DNA of 64,000 bases from Constantimarinum furrinae (GTDB taxonomy: Bacteria > Bacteroidota > Bacteroidia > Flavobacteriales > Flavobacteriaceae), in contig NZ_CP052909.1 in assembly GCF_014295415.1 (NCBI RefSeq), forward strand, positions 1,984,001 through 2,048,000. The letters run 5' to 3'. A program made the position numbers and the translations under genes. Each line of letters begins with the position of its first letter. Position 1 is the stretch's first letter. Shown here in pieces: positions 1 through 8,098 of this stretch. The notes below the pieces were generated by a model. That model did not search any database. It saw nothing but the letters and a program-made list of their open reading frames with translations, and had not been told where the DNA came from.

Positions 1-306
1 TAAGCGTGGAAATTCTAAAATAAAACTCTTAAAATCATTCCCTTTAGATCTCAGCATAAAATGATACACGGCTTTAACCGCTGCGATCGTTAGGGTATGG
101 TTATATTTATCATAGGCTCCTATATTTGAAACATAAGATTGGATCTGCTTTGGAATGATTTGTAAAGCAGTATCAATTCCATATGTGGTTATTTGAATCC
201 AGGCCAGTCGTATATGGGCTTCATGGGTGAATTCTAAAGGCTTGAGATTCCCCGACTTAAATTCTCGAATAAATTCACGGTCGGTTAATTTAAAATGTGC
301 TTCCAT
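1..306 (-). CDS. Partial protein of unknown function (C-terminus outside window)
   Basis: Reading leftwards from an ATG at 306, 102 codons stay open to the window edge, so only the N-terminal part is present. The visible part is soluble, without a signal peptide. It carries a FTHEAHIRLAW motif near residue 26 and a YNHTLTIAAV stretch near residue 70. I recall the FTHxxHxRLAW pattern from uncharacterised bacterial proteins, but know no function for them. It lies 32 bp upstream, in transcription order downstream, of a methyltransferase on the same strand and may be co-transcribed with it. This gene is real by composition and motif, but its role is open. Confidence 0.7.
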   Translation of the reverse strand, partial: MEAHFKLTDREFIREFKSGNLKPLEFTHEAHIRLAWIQITTYGIDTALQIIPKQIQSYVSNIGAYDKYNHTLTIAAVKAVYHFMLRSKGNDFKSFILEFPRL

Positions 307-337
307 GTTTAAGTGTTATTTAATTGGACATAGGGCC

Positions 338-1012
338 TCATTTTATGAATTGAGCTTTTTTGCCAAGGACAATAATATGTATTTCTGAAGAACCGTCTGC
401 TTTTTGGTAGTTTTTTCTGAATTCTTTAAAAACTTCCATTTTATTCTTCTGCATTTCTTTCTGAATACTTTCTTTTGAATGATACTGAAAATACATGCGG
501 TCGTTTGTACTACCCGTGATATAGCCCGAATTTTCAGGCATGCCTTCCACAAAACTAAGATAAAGAATACCATTAGGATTTAGCTTATCGGAACAATTTT
601 GCAATACTTCTGAAGTATCCTTTTCAGATAAATACGGTATGCAAAATCCGCAAACGATACCGTCGAATGTTTTTTTCAAACCGTCGATCTTTCGCGCATC
701 CATTACTATAAAATCGGCTGAAACTACATTCTTTATAGCGAGATCGATCATATTTTTGGCAGTATCAATACCGAGTATTTTTAATTCCGGACATTTTGAA
801 AGCAAATACCGGGTAATGTTTCCCGGGCCACAACCAATTTCAAGGATCTCTGCCGATTGGTTCTCTAAAGACTTCAGGAAAAAATCATAGCTGTCATTAT
901 AAAGGTCGAGGTCCATAAAACCCCTTTCGTAAGCTTCGGCAACATTATTCCAGCTTCTTAGATTTTCACCTTCCCGGTCTGATTGAAATTTTCCCGACTT
1001 GATCGTACTCAT
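338..1012 (-). CDS. Class I SAM-dependent methyltransferase
   Basis: A 224-aa soluble protein with a Rossmann methyltransferase fold. Motif I is EILEIGCGPGN at about residues 56-66, which binds S-adenosylmethionine. An acidic residue follows beta-2 (GIDTAKNMIDLA) and FIVMDARKID marks the next strand. FDGIVCGFCIPYL is the motif IV region. The domain belongs to the broad UbiE/Tam-like group of small-molecule methyltransferases. The substrate cannot be read from sequence. It lies 11 bp after the DinB-family gene and before an unknown partial gene, all on the minus strand, so the three may form an operon. Confidence 0.9.
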   Translation of the reverse strand: MSTIKSGKFQSDREGENLRSWNNVAEAYERGFMDLDLYNDSYDFFLKSLENQSAEILEIGCGPGNITRYLLSKCPELKILGIDTAKNMIDLAIKNVVSADFIVMDARKIDGLKKTFDGIVCGFCIPYLSEKDTSEVLQNCSDKLNPNGILYLSFVEGMPENSGYITGSTNDRMYFQYHSKESIQKEMQKNKMEVFKEFRKNYQKADGSSEIHIIVLGKKAQFIK

Positions 1013-1023
1013 AATTCAGATTA

Positions 1024-1473
1024 TTATAACTTCAGGTCTCGTTTATAAAAAATATAATCGGTAACTAATGGTGTTAAACCAGCATTTCTGAATTCGGTAG
1101 CGATCTGTGCCCTGTGATAGGTGGCGTGATTCACCACATGAAATAGCATGTCAAATACCGAGTTTGTAAAGGTTTGTCCTTTACTATTGGTGTACTCGAT
1201 CAGTTTTTGGAGTTCCTCATTTTTTAAAATGCTCAGCGAAGTATGATAATTTTCGTTTTCTATGTCACGAAGTGCCGATGGTTTCAGCCTGTCCCAGGGC
1301 GAATGGTGATCGGTTCGTTTCAGAATTCGAAAATTCCAGATCTCATGTGCATTCAGAATATGATCCAACAACAAACGGGCCTTTTCAGGAACTTCCGAAG
1401 CATGTTCTTCAAAAAGAGTTATTAGGTTAAGATTGCAGTGATGGGAATATTCATGTAAACCGGTTAATTCCAT
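1024..1473 (-). CDS. DinB/YfiT-like four-helix metal-binding protein
   Basis: A 149-aa protein of the DinB superfamily, whose members are four-helix bundles with a three-histidine metal site and include bacillithiol- or mycothiol-dependent transferases. The histidines visible here are in LLDHILNAHEIW (about residues 36-47) and in the family hallmark HVVNHATYHRAQI (about residues 111-123, HxxYHRxQ). Length is normal for the family. The biochemical role of this Bacteroidota branch is not established, and the damage-inducible name is historical. It sits 4 bp from the end of the upstream T9SS protein gene, so transcription read-through is likely. Confidence 0.88.
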   Translation of the reverse strand: MELTGLHEYSHHCNLNLITLFEEHASEVPEKARLLLDHILNAHEIWNFRILKRTDHHSPWDRLKPSALRDIENENYHTSLSILKNEELQKLIEYTNSKGQTFTNSVFDMLFHVVNHATYHRAQIATEFRNAGLTPLVTDYIFYKRDLKL

Positions 1474-1476
1474 GCG

Positions 1477-3903
1477 CTAATAATTTACATACACCCATCC
1501 CAGATACGGTTCTGGGAATTCCGGATCATTCAGAATTAAAACATAATAGTAGGTTCCTACCGGAACTATAGTTTCTTTGTATAGCAAACCGGTATTCGGG
1601 ATGGCATCCCATAAACCGTCTTCATTTCCGCCTTCATAAATAAGATTTCCTTCCCGACTGTAGATCTTCAGAATAAAATCTTCGAAGACATCAATAAGTC
1701 CTTTTATTTTAAAGACATCGTTAAGTCCGTCGCCATTAGGAGAAATTCCCTGAGGAATTTGTGGCGGACAATTTTTCGTGGTGATTAAAAAGGAAGCCGT
1801 GGTAAAACAGATTTCATTTTCTAGCCTTACATATATAGTTTGCGGATCTATACTGTTTACATACTGTTCGGGGTCGGCGATGGCATTTTCGTTTGCAATG
1901 GCATTTTCCAAAGTAGTAAAATAACTAATCATATCGTCCGGATCTGTAGAGATCAATTCATTCTGGACGGTAAGATCGAAGGTGGCTGTATTCATCCCTT
2001 CATCGCATAAGAGCAGATCGGGCAGCATAGGAATAGGGGGGATGCTGCCAAATTCAACAAGGATACTAAATTCATTATTGAATTCATTTAACTCCTCCAC
2101 GATCCCACTGCCATTGCCGGTATCGTCAACAATAGCCAGAAGCGTGAATGTATCCGGGGTATTGGGAGGCAACGTGATAAATACCGAGCCCGGTTCACTA
2201 CCGTTTATTGGAATAGTATTTTGTGTTTCCGACTGTCCCAGCAAAAGACCATCGATATAAAAAGCAATGGGAGTATTTGCCGGCAAAGGACCGGTTCCTA
2301 TATTGGAAACCGTAAATTCGATGGTGAGATCGCGCTGGCGGCAGGCATTAAGATTATTATCGATAGTAATTACTGCATCAGGCAACGGACAAATAACAAC
2401 TTCGATCTCGAAACTATCAGTGATAAAGCAATCGGGGTTGGAAAGCCGAATCCAGATCGTTTGCGGATTGGTAATATTCTCGTATGCTTCCGGATTGGGA
2501 ATAGGATCTTCATTGTTTAGGGCGTCATCTTCCGAAAGATGAAAACTGAGTTCATCTGCCGGATTCTGAAGATTTACACCCTCATTCAGATCAAAAAGTT
2601 CGGTGCCCACTACCTCACATAGCTCCAGGTCGACCACCTGATATACAGGAAAAACCAGTAAATGCACATTTACTATAAAACTATTGTTGTCCTCGTTCGT
2701 TTCATTAACGACACCGGTCCCTGTTCCGTCATCATCCACAAAAGCCTTTAATTCAAAATCGGCAGGAATCCCGGCAGGAATCGAAAGATCTATGGTTCCA
2801 CTTTCCGACCCTCCAATAGGGATAATTGCAGTAGTTGCAGACTGACCTACCAATGTGGTGTTGGCATAAAATGCAATGGGCGTGTTGGCAGGAAGTTCAT
2901 CGGTACTGTTCACATTATAGACGGTATAATCGACAGTTATGGTCCGATCACCACACTCATCGGCTCCCGAAACCTGGTCAATTTCAATGGTTGCATCGGG
3001 AAGTTCCGTATTTAGAACGGTAACAATATTATTGATGATCACCAGATCCTGATTGGAAGTAAGGTCTATGGTTGCTGAAGTATCTCCCGGTTGAATATTG
3101 TTTTCGATATTGTAAAAGTCAATATCCATGTTGTAGAGCTGTGAAGAACCCGTAAAACTGTTGGTGCTATTAAAGGCATTGTCAGCAGGGTTTAACGGAG
3201 GATTGCTTATAATATTTCCATTAATGCGCAGCGTTTCATTATTAGCCAAGCTCTGATCTCCTTCCCACGCTAAAAACCCGATCTTGGCTCCTATGTTATC
3301 TAAAACGTTAAGGTTGTCCAGCTCGATGGTAAGACTGGGATTGGAAGCAGAAACACTTTCGTATCCGTCAAAGATATTCACTTGATTTAACGGTAGTGTG
3401 GCCTCTTCATATATTACAGTCACGGCCCAGCCTCCAAAATTAGTGGTGTTGGCGCAGTAGGGAGGGATCACGTTGGTAAGATCAAGATCTGTAAGCGTAT
3501 ATCCACCATTACCCGTCGCTGCTACCAGGTCTGTGATATCGGCAAAGGCCGAAAAATAAACCAGCTCCGGTGTAAGTTGGTAACTAAAAGTACGGGAAGC
3601 CGTTATGGAAGTACCGTTAAGGGTAACATTAAAGTCTCCGGCTCCGGATCCGGCCCAGTAGAGGTATGCTGCCACTAATGTCTGACCCGGCTGTAATGCA
3701 AAATCTGCACTGCTTTGGGTAAGAATAGTGCAGGGAGAGGGAGGAGTTTGTCCGGTGTTTTCTGCGGTATTTAGGGTGTTGCCAAAAGCCAGGTAATCGT
3801 AACGACCATTAAATTGTTGAAATAAGCTAATCTCATCTTGCGCAATACCGAGTACCGGTAAACAAAACACAATCAAAAATATAGTCCTTGAAATAGTATT
3901 CAT
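1477..3903 (-). CDS. T9SS type-B sorted surface protein with CARDB-like repeats
   Basis: An 808-aa secreted protein. I place the start at 3903, because MNTISRTIFLIVFCLPVLGIAQ is a normal Sec signal peptide and the upstream in-frame ATG adds only three residues. An N-terminal beta-rich region (about 25-300) resembles DUF3344-like modules. Then two copies of a two-part unit follow: a CARDB-like beta-sandwich (about 305-415 and 510-620, both with ANTPIAFY and GSExG), and a 'LCD...PQTI(W/Y)(I/V)RL' module (about 420-505 and 630-715). The last ~90 residues begin ISPNGDGLNDVFKIKG and end YLGWVYVNY. This is the gliding-motility-associated C-terminal domain (CHU_C/TIGR04131 type) used as a type IX secretion signal. 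Likely a cell-surface or adhesin-like protein; ligand unknown. Confidence 0.93.
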   Translation of the reverse strand: MNTISRTIFLIVFCLPVLGIAQDEISLFQQFNGRYDYLAFGNTLNTAENTGQTPPSPCTILTQSSADFALQPGQTLVAAYLYWAGSGAGDFNVTLNGTSITASRTFSYQLTPELVYFSAFADITDLVAATGNGGYTLTDLDLTNVIPPYCANTTNFGGWAVTVIYEEATLPLNQVNIFDGYESVSASNPSLTIELDNLNVLDNIGAKIGFLAWEGDQSLANNETLRINGNIISNPPLNPADNAFNSTNSFTGSSQLYNMDIDFYNIENNIQPGDTSATIDLTSNQDLVIINNIVTVLNTELPDATIEIDQVSGADECGDRTITVDYTVYNVNSTDELPANTPIAFYANTTLVGQSATTAIIPIGGSESGTIDLSIPAGIPADFELKAFVDDDGTGTGVVNETNEDNNSFIVNVHLLVFPVYQVVDLELCEVVGTELFDLNEGVNLQNPADELSFHLSEDDALNNEDPIPNPEAYENITNPQTIWIRLSNPDCFITDSFEIEVVICPLPDAVITIDNNLNACRQRDLTIEFTVSNIGTGPLPANTPIAFYIDGLLLGQSETQNTIPINGSEPGSVFITLPPNTPDTFTLLAIVDDTGNGSGIVEELNEFNNEFSILVEFGSIPPIPMLPDLLLCDEGMNTATFDLTVQNELISTDPDDMISYFTTLENAIANENAIADPEQYVNSIDPQTIYVRLENEICFTTASFLITTKNCPPQIPQGISPNGDGLNDVFKIKGLIDVFEDFILKIYSREGNLIYEGGNEDGLWDAIPNTGLLYKETIVPVGTYYYVLILNDPEFPEPYLGWVYVNY

Positions 3904-3976
3904 AGCAGCCATTCTACGCTAAATATACAGAATATTTAGTAAGAATTTCGGCGCTTAACCCATAGAAGGTCTTGAT

Positions 3977-4816
3977 TTATAAATCCCGTCTTTTCAGGAT
4001 TGCATAAGACCAATAAATAAACAGACCGGTCCAAACGATACAAATCCCTACACTCAATAGCGGAACATCATAGTTCTTATCGAAGCTCTCTCCCAGTTGG
4101 GTGGCTGCAGATTGTACAGCACCGAATCTTGTGAAGGGTTCAGAAATAAGATCGGACATTGCATTGAGTGGTAGATAATTATAAACCGTTTCAAAGAGAT
4201 TGACTTCAGTCTTTACTTTTATATACTGAAACAGGATCGCTATGAGACCTTCAATCACCTGCCAAAGTCCCAAAAAGCCTAACGCAAACGCAGAGCGTTT
4301 TACCCAAAAAGCAAGGAACATACAGAAACTGAAGAAACACAATAATTTTAAAAAGTAAGCGCCCATATACTGCATATCGCTGAAAATGATCGAGACTTCA
4401 TTATAATCGGAAAAAATAAGACTGAGGATCATGGTGACAATAAACAGAAATATAGTCGATATCACTGTAAACAGTATCACGGTAAGAATTTTTGAAGTGA
4501 GAAATTCCCGCTTACTCAGACCGTCGATCAGGTTTTGTTTTAGAGTTCTATAACTATATTCGTTAGAAACAATGGAGACGATCACAATAGCAAAGAATAT
4601 TTTAAGCCAGGCTGCCACCCAGGTATTAAAATGCCATATAAATGGAAAATTAAAGATTCCCTGATCGGCAACGCGAAATTTCACGCCTCCGAAATCGAAT
4701 TCAATGGATACGATAAAGGCGATAAAACAGATAAGCGCAAAATAGACGATAGATATTATTTTTGCCGATCTGTTATATTTAAGTTTCTGAAGTTCTATGT
4801 TGAGTAGTCGTAGCAT
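3977..4816 (-). CDS. ABC-2 type transporter permease
   Basis: A 279-aa integral membrane protein with about six hydrophobic segments (around residues 22-40, 60-82, 105-130, 145-170, 175-195 and 250-270) and the ABC-2 permease arrangement. The N-terminus MLRLLNIELQKLKYN is typical of this family. The gene starts 5 bp after the stop of the adjoining ATPase gene, so the two make one transporter. Such pairs export small hydrophobic compounds or act in membrane-protein assembly. The gliding transporter GldA-GldF is the same superfamily, but nothing here shows that this pair is gliding-related. Confidence 0.92.
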   Translation of the reverse strand: MLRLLNIELQKLKYNRSAKIISIVYFALICFIAFIVSIEFDFGGVKFRVADQGIFNFPFIWHFNTWVAAWLKIFFAIVIVSIVSNEYSYRTLKQNLIDGLSKREFLTSKILTVILFTVISTIFLFIVTMILSLIFSDYNEVSIIFSDMQYMGAYFLKLLCFFSFCMFLAFWVKRSAFALGFLGLWQVIEGLIAILFQYIKVKTEVNLFETVYNYLPLNAMSDLISEPFTRFGAVQSAATQLGESFDKNYDVPLLSVGICIVWTGLFIYWSYAILKRRDL

Positions 4817-4821
4817 GCCGG

Positions 4822-5721
4822 TTAGTTGAGGTTTTTGGTAATTTCAAGGAATTGCTCTTCCAGACTTTCTTTTCGTTTAACAAGATGTGATAAGGTAATT
4901 CCGCGTTCAAAAAGCATTTTGTTAAGTTCTGAAGCGTCCATAGGTTGATTGAGATAAACCGTTATTGTTTCACCTTCCCGTTTAATGGTCCCAAAAGAGG
5001 GATGACCCTGTAGTGCAGCTTCCAATTGATCGGGATCTTCGCTTTGTAAAATAAAAAATCCGTGACTCGCATTCATTCCGTCTACGCTTCCCGTATACAG
5101 ACTCCTTCCTTTGCGAAGGATCACCACATGGCTGCAAACTTTTTCAACCTCATCAAGCAGGTGAGAGGCAAGGAGAATCGTTGTTCCTTCAGAAGCGATC
5201 TTTTTAATGATCTCACGAATTTGATGTATCCCTTGTGGATCGAGTCCGTTGGTAGGCTCATCCAGAATAAGTATTTCGGGGTCGTTGAGTAGTGCTGAAG
5301 CGATGGCCAACCTTTGTTTCATTCCCAAGGAAAAGGTGCTGAACTTACTGTTCTTACGGTCGAGTAAACCCACTATTTCGAGTTTTTCTTCAATTTTTTG
5401 GGAAGAAACCTCTTTGATCTTGCAAACCAGATTGAGGTTCTGAACCGCCGTCATATAAGGGTAAAAGTTTGGGCGTTCAATTATAGCGCCTACTTTCTTT
5501 AAGGCGTTATGCGTAGAATCTGAGCCATCAAACCAGTGATAGGAGCCGGCTGTTCTGTTTACAACATTGAGAACGATTCCCAGCGTCGTAGATTTGCCAC
5601 TTCCATTAGGTCCTAAAATACCGTAGACATTACCTTTTTCGATAGTGAAAGAGAGATCGTCTACTGCGGTAATGGGGCCAAATCGTTTAGTGAGATTAGT
5701 AAGCGTAAGGATGGTATTCAC
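4822..5721 (-). CDS. ABC transporter ATP-binding protein
   Basis: A 299-aa nucleotide-binding subunit. Walker A GPNGSGKSTT is at about 37-46, the signature loop FSLGMKQRLAIAS at about 130, Walker B ILILDEPTNGLDPQG at about 152-166, and the switch histidine in LLASHLLDEVE. The ~75-residue C-terminal extension is usual for CcmA/NosF-like ABC-2 ATPases. It energises the permease encoded 5 bp downstream. The 115-bp upstream gap holds a near-perfect 25-bp palindrome (5764-5788), a candidate operator controlling this pair. Confidence 0.95.
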   Translation of the reverse strand: MNTILTLTNLTKRFGPITAVDDLSFTIEKGNVYGILGPNGSGKSTTLGIVLNVVNRTAGSYHWFDGSDSTHNALKKVGAIIERPNFYPYMTAVQNLNLVCKIKEVSSQKIEEKLEIVGLLDRKNSKFSTFSLGMKQRLAIASALLNDPEILILDEPTNGLDPQGIHQIREIIKKIASEGTTILLASHLLDEVEKVCSHVVILRKGRSLYTGSVDGMNASHGFFILQSEDPDQLEAALQGHPSFGTIKREGETITVYLNQPMDASELNKMLFERGITLSHLVKRKESLEEQFLEITKNLN

Positions 5722-5763
5722 AGAAATATGCTTTTAAGGTTAGCTGAAAGTATGACGAACGAA

Positions 5764-5788
5764 GCTATTAATTGTTACAATTAAAAGC
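5764..5788. promoter_or_regulatory. Palindrome upstream of the ABC transporter operon (candidate operator)
   Basis: TTAATTGT-T-ACAATTAA (5768-5784) is a perfect 17-bp palindrome. It is extended by GCT and AGC outside one A/A mismatch, giving 12 matched positions per arm less one. It lies 43 bp upstream of the ATPase start at 5721, where a dimeric repressor could bind. It is AT-rich and has no U-tract, so a terminator is less likely. Confidence 0.4.
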
Positions 5789-5836
5789 AGGATTACCATT
5801 TCTAACCCTCAAATAACACAATCTGATCGTATGGAA

Positions 5837-6895
5837 TCAGCTTTTCTGCTCTCGGTTAAAATAGACCAGGTAATAATACATCTGCTTTTCTTCATCCCAG
5901 CCCTTTTCTACGAATTTTTCCGCACTTTCCGAATTGATAAAATCCATTTTGATCTGAATGTTGGTATCCAGATTTATAACATTCTTTATTTTCTTACGCG
6001 CAGCAGTTACAGCCGTATTGGCAATAGGGAAGGTGGTTAGGTCTTCTATACTGTATTTAGGGGCCTTTTCAGTTTTGTAATGTGCAAATTCCGGGATGAG
6101 AGCCGGATTTTCGATCACTTCATTTACGAAGGAAGATTCTTCAAAGGTGTCGTTCTTAGCAAAATGATTTACGGCCCGGTTCATGAACATTACTTCTTCT
6201 TTTTTGTCTTCAGCAGGAAAAACCACATCTTTAGCAAAATCCTGACAAAATTTTAAGTATTTTTTGGTGAAGAAATTATCATCTTCAAAAGCGTCAACTC
6301 CAAGAAAATTCTCCAGCCAATATCGCGCATCATACCGATTACTGTCTACCGAAAGTACCTTATAACCTTCTTCCTTTTTAACGTTAAAGATGAGGCACCC
6401 CTTATCGAGTTTGTTGAGGTTTACCCCTTGTTGGAGGGAAGCTTCCAACTGATTTTCAGATTCTGAAAACTGAAGAAAATCCTGTTTTAACTCCGATTTA
6501 AATATTCCTACTGCGTCGACCTTTTCATTGTCTAACTGAAGATTCTCCAAATACGCTACATACACTTCACCGCTCTTTATATGTGGGTGCATGGATTGGT
6601 CGAAGAGGTACTTGGTGATCTTTTTACTTTGCTCGTGAATTGTTTCAGGATTGGAAAAAATTTCAGAAACTATGGTAAACAATTCATGAAATTCGAGATC
6701 GGTTTCGTGTGAAAACTGATAGTAATTCTCTTCTTTTTCACGAAAGGGTTTCAGAAAATATTCCTTTAAAAGCGGCGTAAGTTCATCATCAAATTTAAAA
6801 GGCTCTTTAGAAAGTAAAATGGATTCGTTTCTGCTTTTGTTTCCTACTCTGTGAATAGACAAAGTCGAAATATGCGTAGAATATAAATTGATCAT
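5837..6895 (-). CDS. 37-kDa nucleoid-associated protein family (NdpA/YejK-like)
   Basis: A 352-aa soluble protein that I assign to the NA37 family (Pfam PF04245, E. coli YejK). The N-terminus with ISTLSIHRVGNKSRNE and the central SGEVYVAYLENLQ...VDAVGIFKSE are the parts that match the family pattern. YejK is nucleoid-associated in E. coli, but its role is unclear. The gene begins 2 bp after the upstream secreted-protein gene, so they are probably co-transcribed, though their functions look unrelated. Confidence 0.82.
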   Translation of the reverse strand: MINLYSTHISTLSIHRVGNKSRNESILLSKEPFKFDDELTPLLKEYFLKPFREKEENYYQFSHETDLEFHELFTIVSEIFSNPETIHEQSKKITKYLFDQSMHPHIKSGEVYVAYLENLQLDNEKVDAVGIFKSELKQDFLQFSESENQLEASLQQGVNLNKLDKGCLIFNVKKEEGYKVLSVDSNRYDARYWLENFLGVDAFEDDNFFTKKYLKFCQDFAKDVVFPAEDKKEEVMFMNRAVNHFAKNDTFEESSFVNEVIENPALIPEFAHYKTEKAPKYSIEDLTTFPIANTAVTAARKKIKNVINLDTNIQIKMDFINSESAEKFVEKGWDEEKQMYYYLVYFNREQKS

Positions 6896-6897
6896 AG

Positions 6898-7521
6898 TTA
6901 TTTTTTATCGGCGATTATTTCAAGCGAATTAAAGAAGTCATCTACAAATTCGACGCCTTTATTGAGGCCGGTAGCGTCCAACGACATGGTAGCAACCAAA
7001 ACCCCTGCATCCTTCCAACCATAGGCCACTACGATCCACTCATCTATCATACCCTGATAGGTGAGAATCGATTTTTTTCCTTTGAAAACACGACCGTCTT
7101 TGGAAGTGAATTCTACACTTGAAATTTCTTGTGCATAACCGTAATCCACACTTTCCTTAGTCACTTCATTAAGCATCAGGTCGACCATGAGGGTTGGGTC
7201 AAAACCTTCGTATTCCTGAATTAAAATACCCATACCTGTAGAATTAAGTGCGGCGATCTGTTTGATCCCTTCTTCCAAGACGGTTTCAGAAACGGGAAAA
7301 TCCTTGGTATGCATAAAACTAATTACCCCGTCATTATAGTTGAGCTCATTCTTTTGTTGCACTATAATTTTAATCGGACCTTTCTTCTTGGCGTTATATT
7401 CGATTTCTGAACCGATCTGGTATTCAAAAGTCTCGCCATTAATGGAAATTATGTAGTTGTTTCCTTCCTGAGCAAAGCCAATACCCGCAACAAGACACAA
7501 TAAGAGTAATAATTTTTTCAT
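6898..7521 (-). CDS. Secreted protein of unknown function
   Basis: A 207-aa protein starting with a clear Sec signal peptide (MKKLLLLLCLVAGIGFAQ, cleavage after residue 17 or 18) and no lipobox, so it is probably periplasmic. The mature part is an alpha/beta mixture with no motif I recognise, ending VDDFFNSLEIIADKK. Similar small exported proteins are common in Flavobacteriaceae. It has 33 bp to the upstream gene and 2 bp to the downstream nucleoid-protein gene. Confidence 0.85.
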   Translation of the reverse strand: MKKLLLLLCLVAGIGFAQEGNNYIISINGETFEYQIGSEIEYNAKKKGPIKIIVQQKNELNYNDGVISFMHTKDFPVSETVLEEGIKQIAALNSTGMGILIQEYEGFDPTLMVDLMLNEVTKESVDYGYAQEISSVEFTSKDGRVFKGKKSILTYQGMIDEWIVVAYGWKDAGVLVATMSLDATGLNKGVEFVDDFFNSLEIIADKK

Positions 7522-7554
7522 AGTACGTTTAGATTGAAATTGTTGACCGATATA

Positions 7555-8067
7555 TCAGTTCCAGTTTTCGTCGAAATCGAGACTGTCGTAATCCTCCGGA
7601 TCGAGGTCGTAATCATCATCGAGTTCTTCGCCTTCCGGAGCTTCGGCTATAAACTCTTTTTCCGGGGCCTCATCGGGAATCTGGCCGTGAGCAAACATTA
7701 AATTGGGGTAGGAGGTGCCATCGGCAGGTTCGGTGATTTCGGCTAATTCGACCAGAAATGTCCACATATTCAGAAAATCGTAAACATAGATCAATTTAGT
7801 TTGTTCTTCATCCACCACATCTTCCAATAGTGTTTCTCCCATAACACGAACTTCTTCTTCCTGTTCACTCATATCGAATAAAGCGATCTCGTCGCCTTCC
7901 TCCCATTGCTCATTACTTATATAGAAGGAGGCCATTTCCTGTCCGCCAAATCCAAAGGATTGCGTAATCACATTATGAAAATCTTCGAGGGTGTTATCGG
8001 CTTCAATCTCTATATCGCGGAACACATCTTCATGTGCATCTAGGATTATTCGGAAACGGTAAATCAT
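7555..8067 (-). CDS. Plasmid pRiA4b ORF-3 family protein
   Basis: A 170-aa acidic soluble protein with the pRiA4b ORF-3-like domain (Pfam PF07929). The N-terminal YRFRIILDAHEDVFRDIEI and LEDFHNVITQSFGF are diagnostic, as is the WEEGDE...LIYVYDFLNMW stretch. The C-terminal 40 residues are almost wholly Asp/Glu. The family name comes from a plasmid ORF, and its function is unknown. No transposase or plasmid gene lies nearby, so I read this as a resident chromosomal gene. It has its own -7 box at 8086-8093. Confidence 0.85.
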   Translation of the reverse strand: MIYRFRIILDAHEDVFRDIEIEADNTLEDFHNVITQSFGFGGQEMASFYISNEQWEEGDEIALFDMSEQEEEVRVMGETLLEDVVDEEQTKLIYVYDFLNMWTFLVELAEITEPADGTSYPNLMFAHGQIPDEAPEKEFIAEAPEGEELDDDYDLDPEDYDSLDFDENWN

Positions 8068-8085
8068 TGCATTCGGTTAAGGGGT

Positions 8086-8093
8086 CAAAGTTA
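8086..8093 (-). promoter_or_regulatory. -7 promoter box for the pRiA4b-family gene
   Basis: On the minus strand this reads TAACTTTG, matching the Bacteroidota sigma-A consensus TAnnTTTG. It lies 18 bp upstream of the ATG at 8067, inside the 31-bp gap after ctaA. No clear -33 TTG was seen. Confidence 0.5.
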
Positions 8094-8098
8094 CAAAA

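Noticed and set aside
604-618. 15-bp palindrome ATACTTCTGAAGTAT as an operator
   Set aside because: It lies within the methyltransferase coding region and is explained by Thr-Ser-Glu-Val codons.
7555-8067. Possible mobile element because of the pRiA4b ORF-3/IS1096-passenger family name
   Set aside because: No transposase, terminal repeats or plasmid genes nearby; the gene has its own promoter box and normal context.
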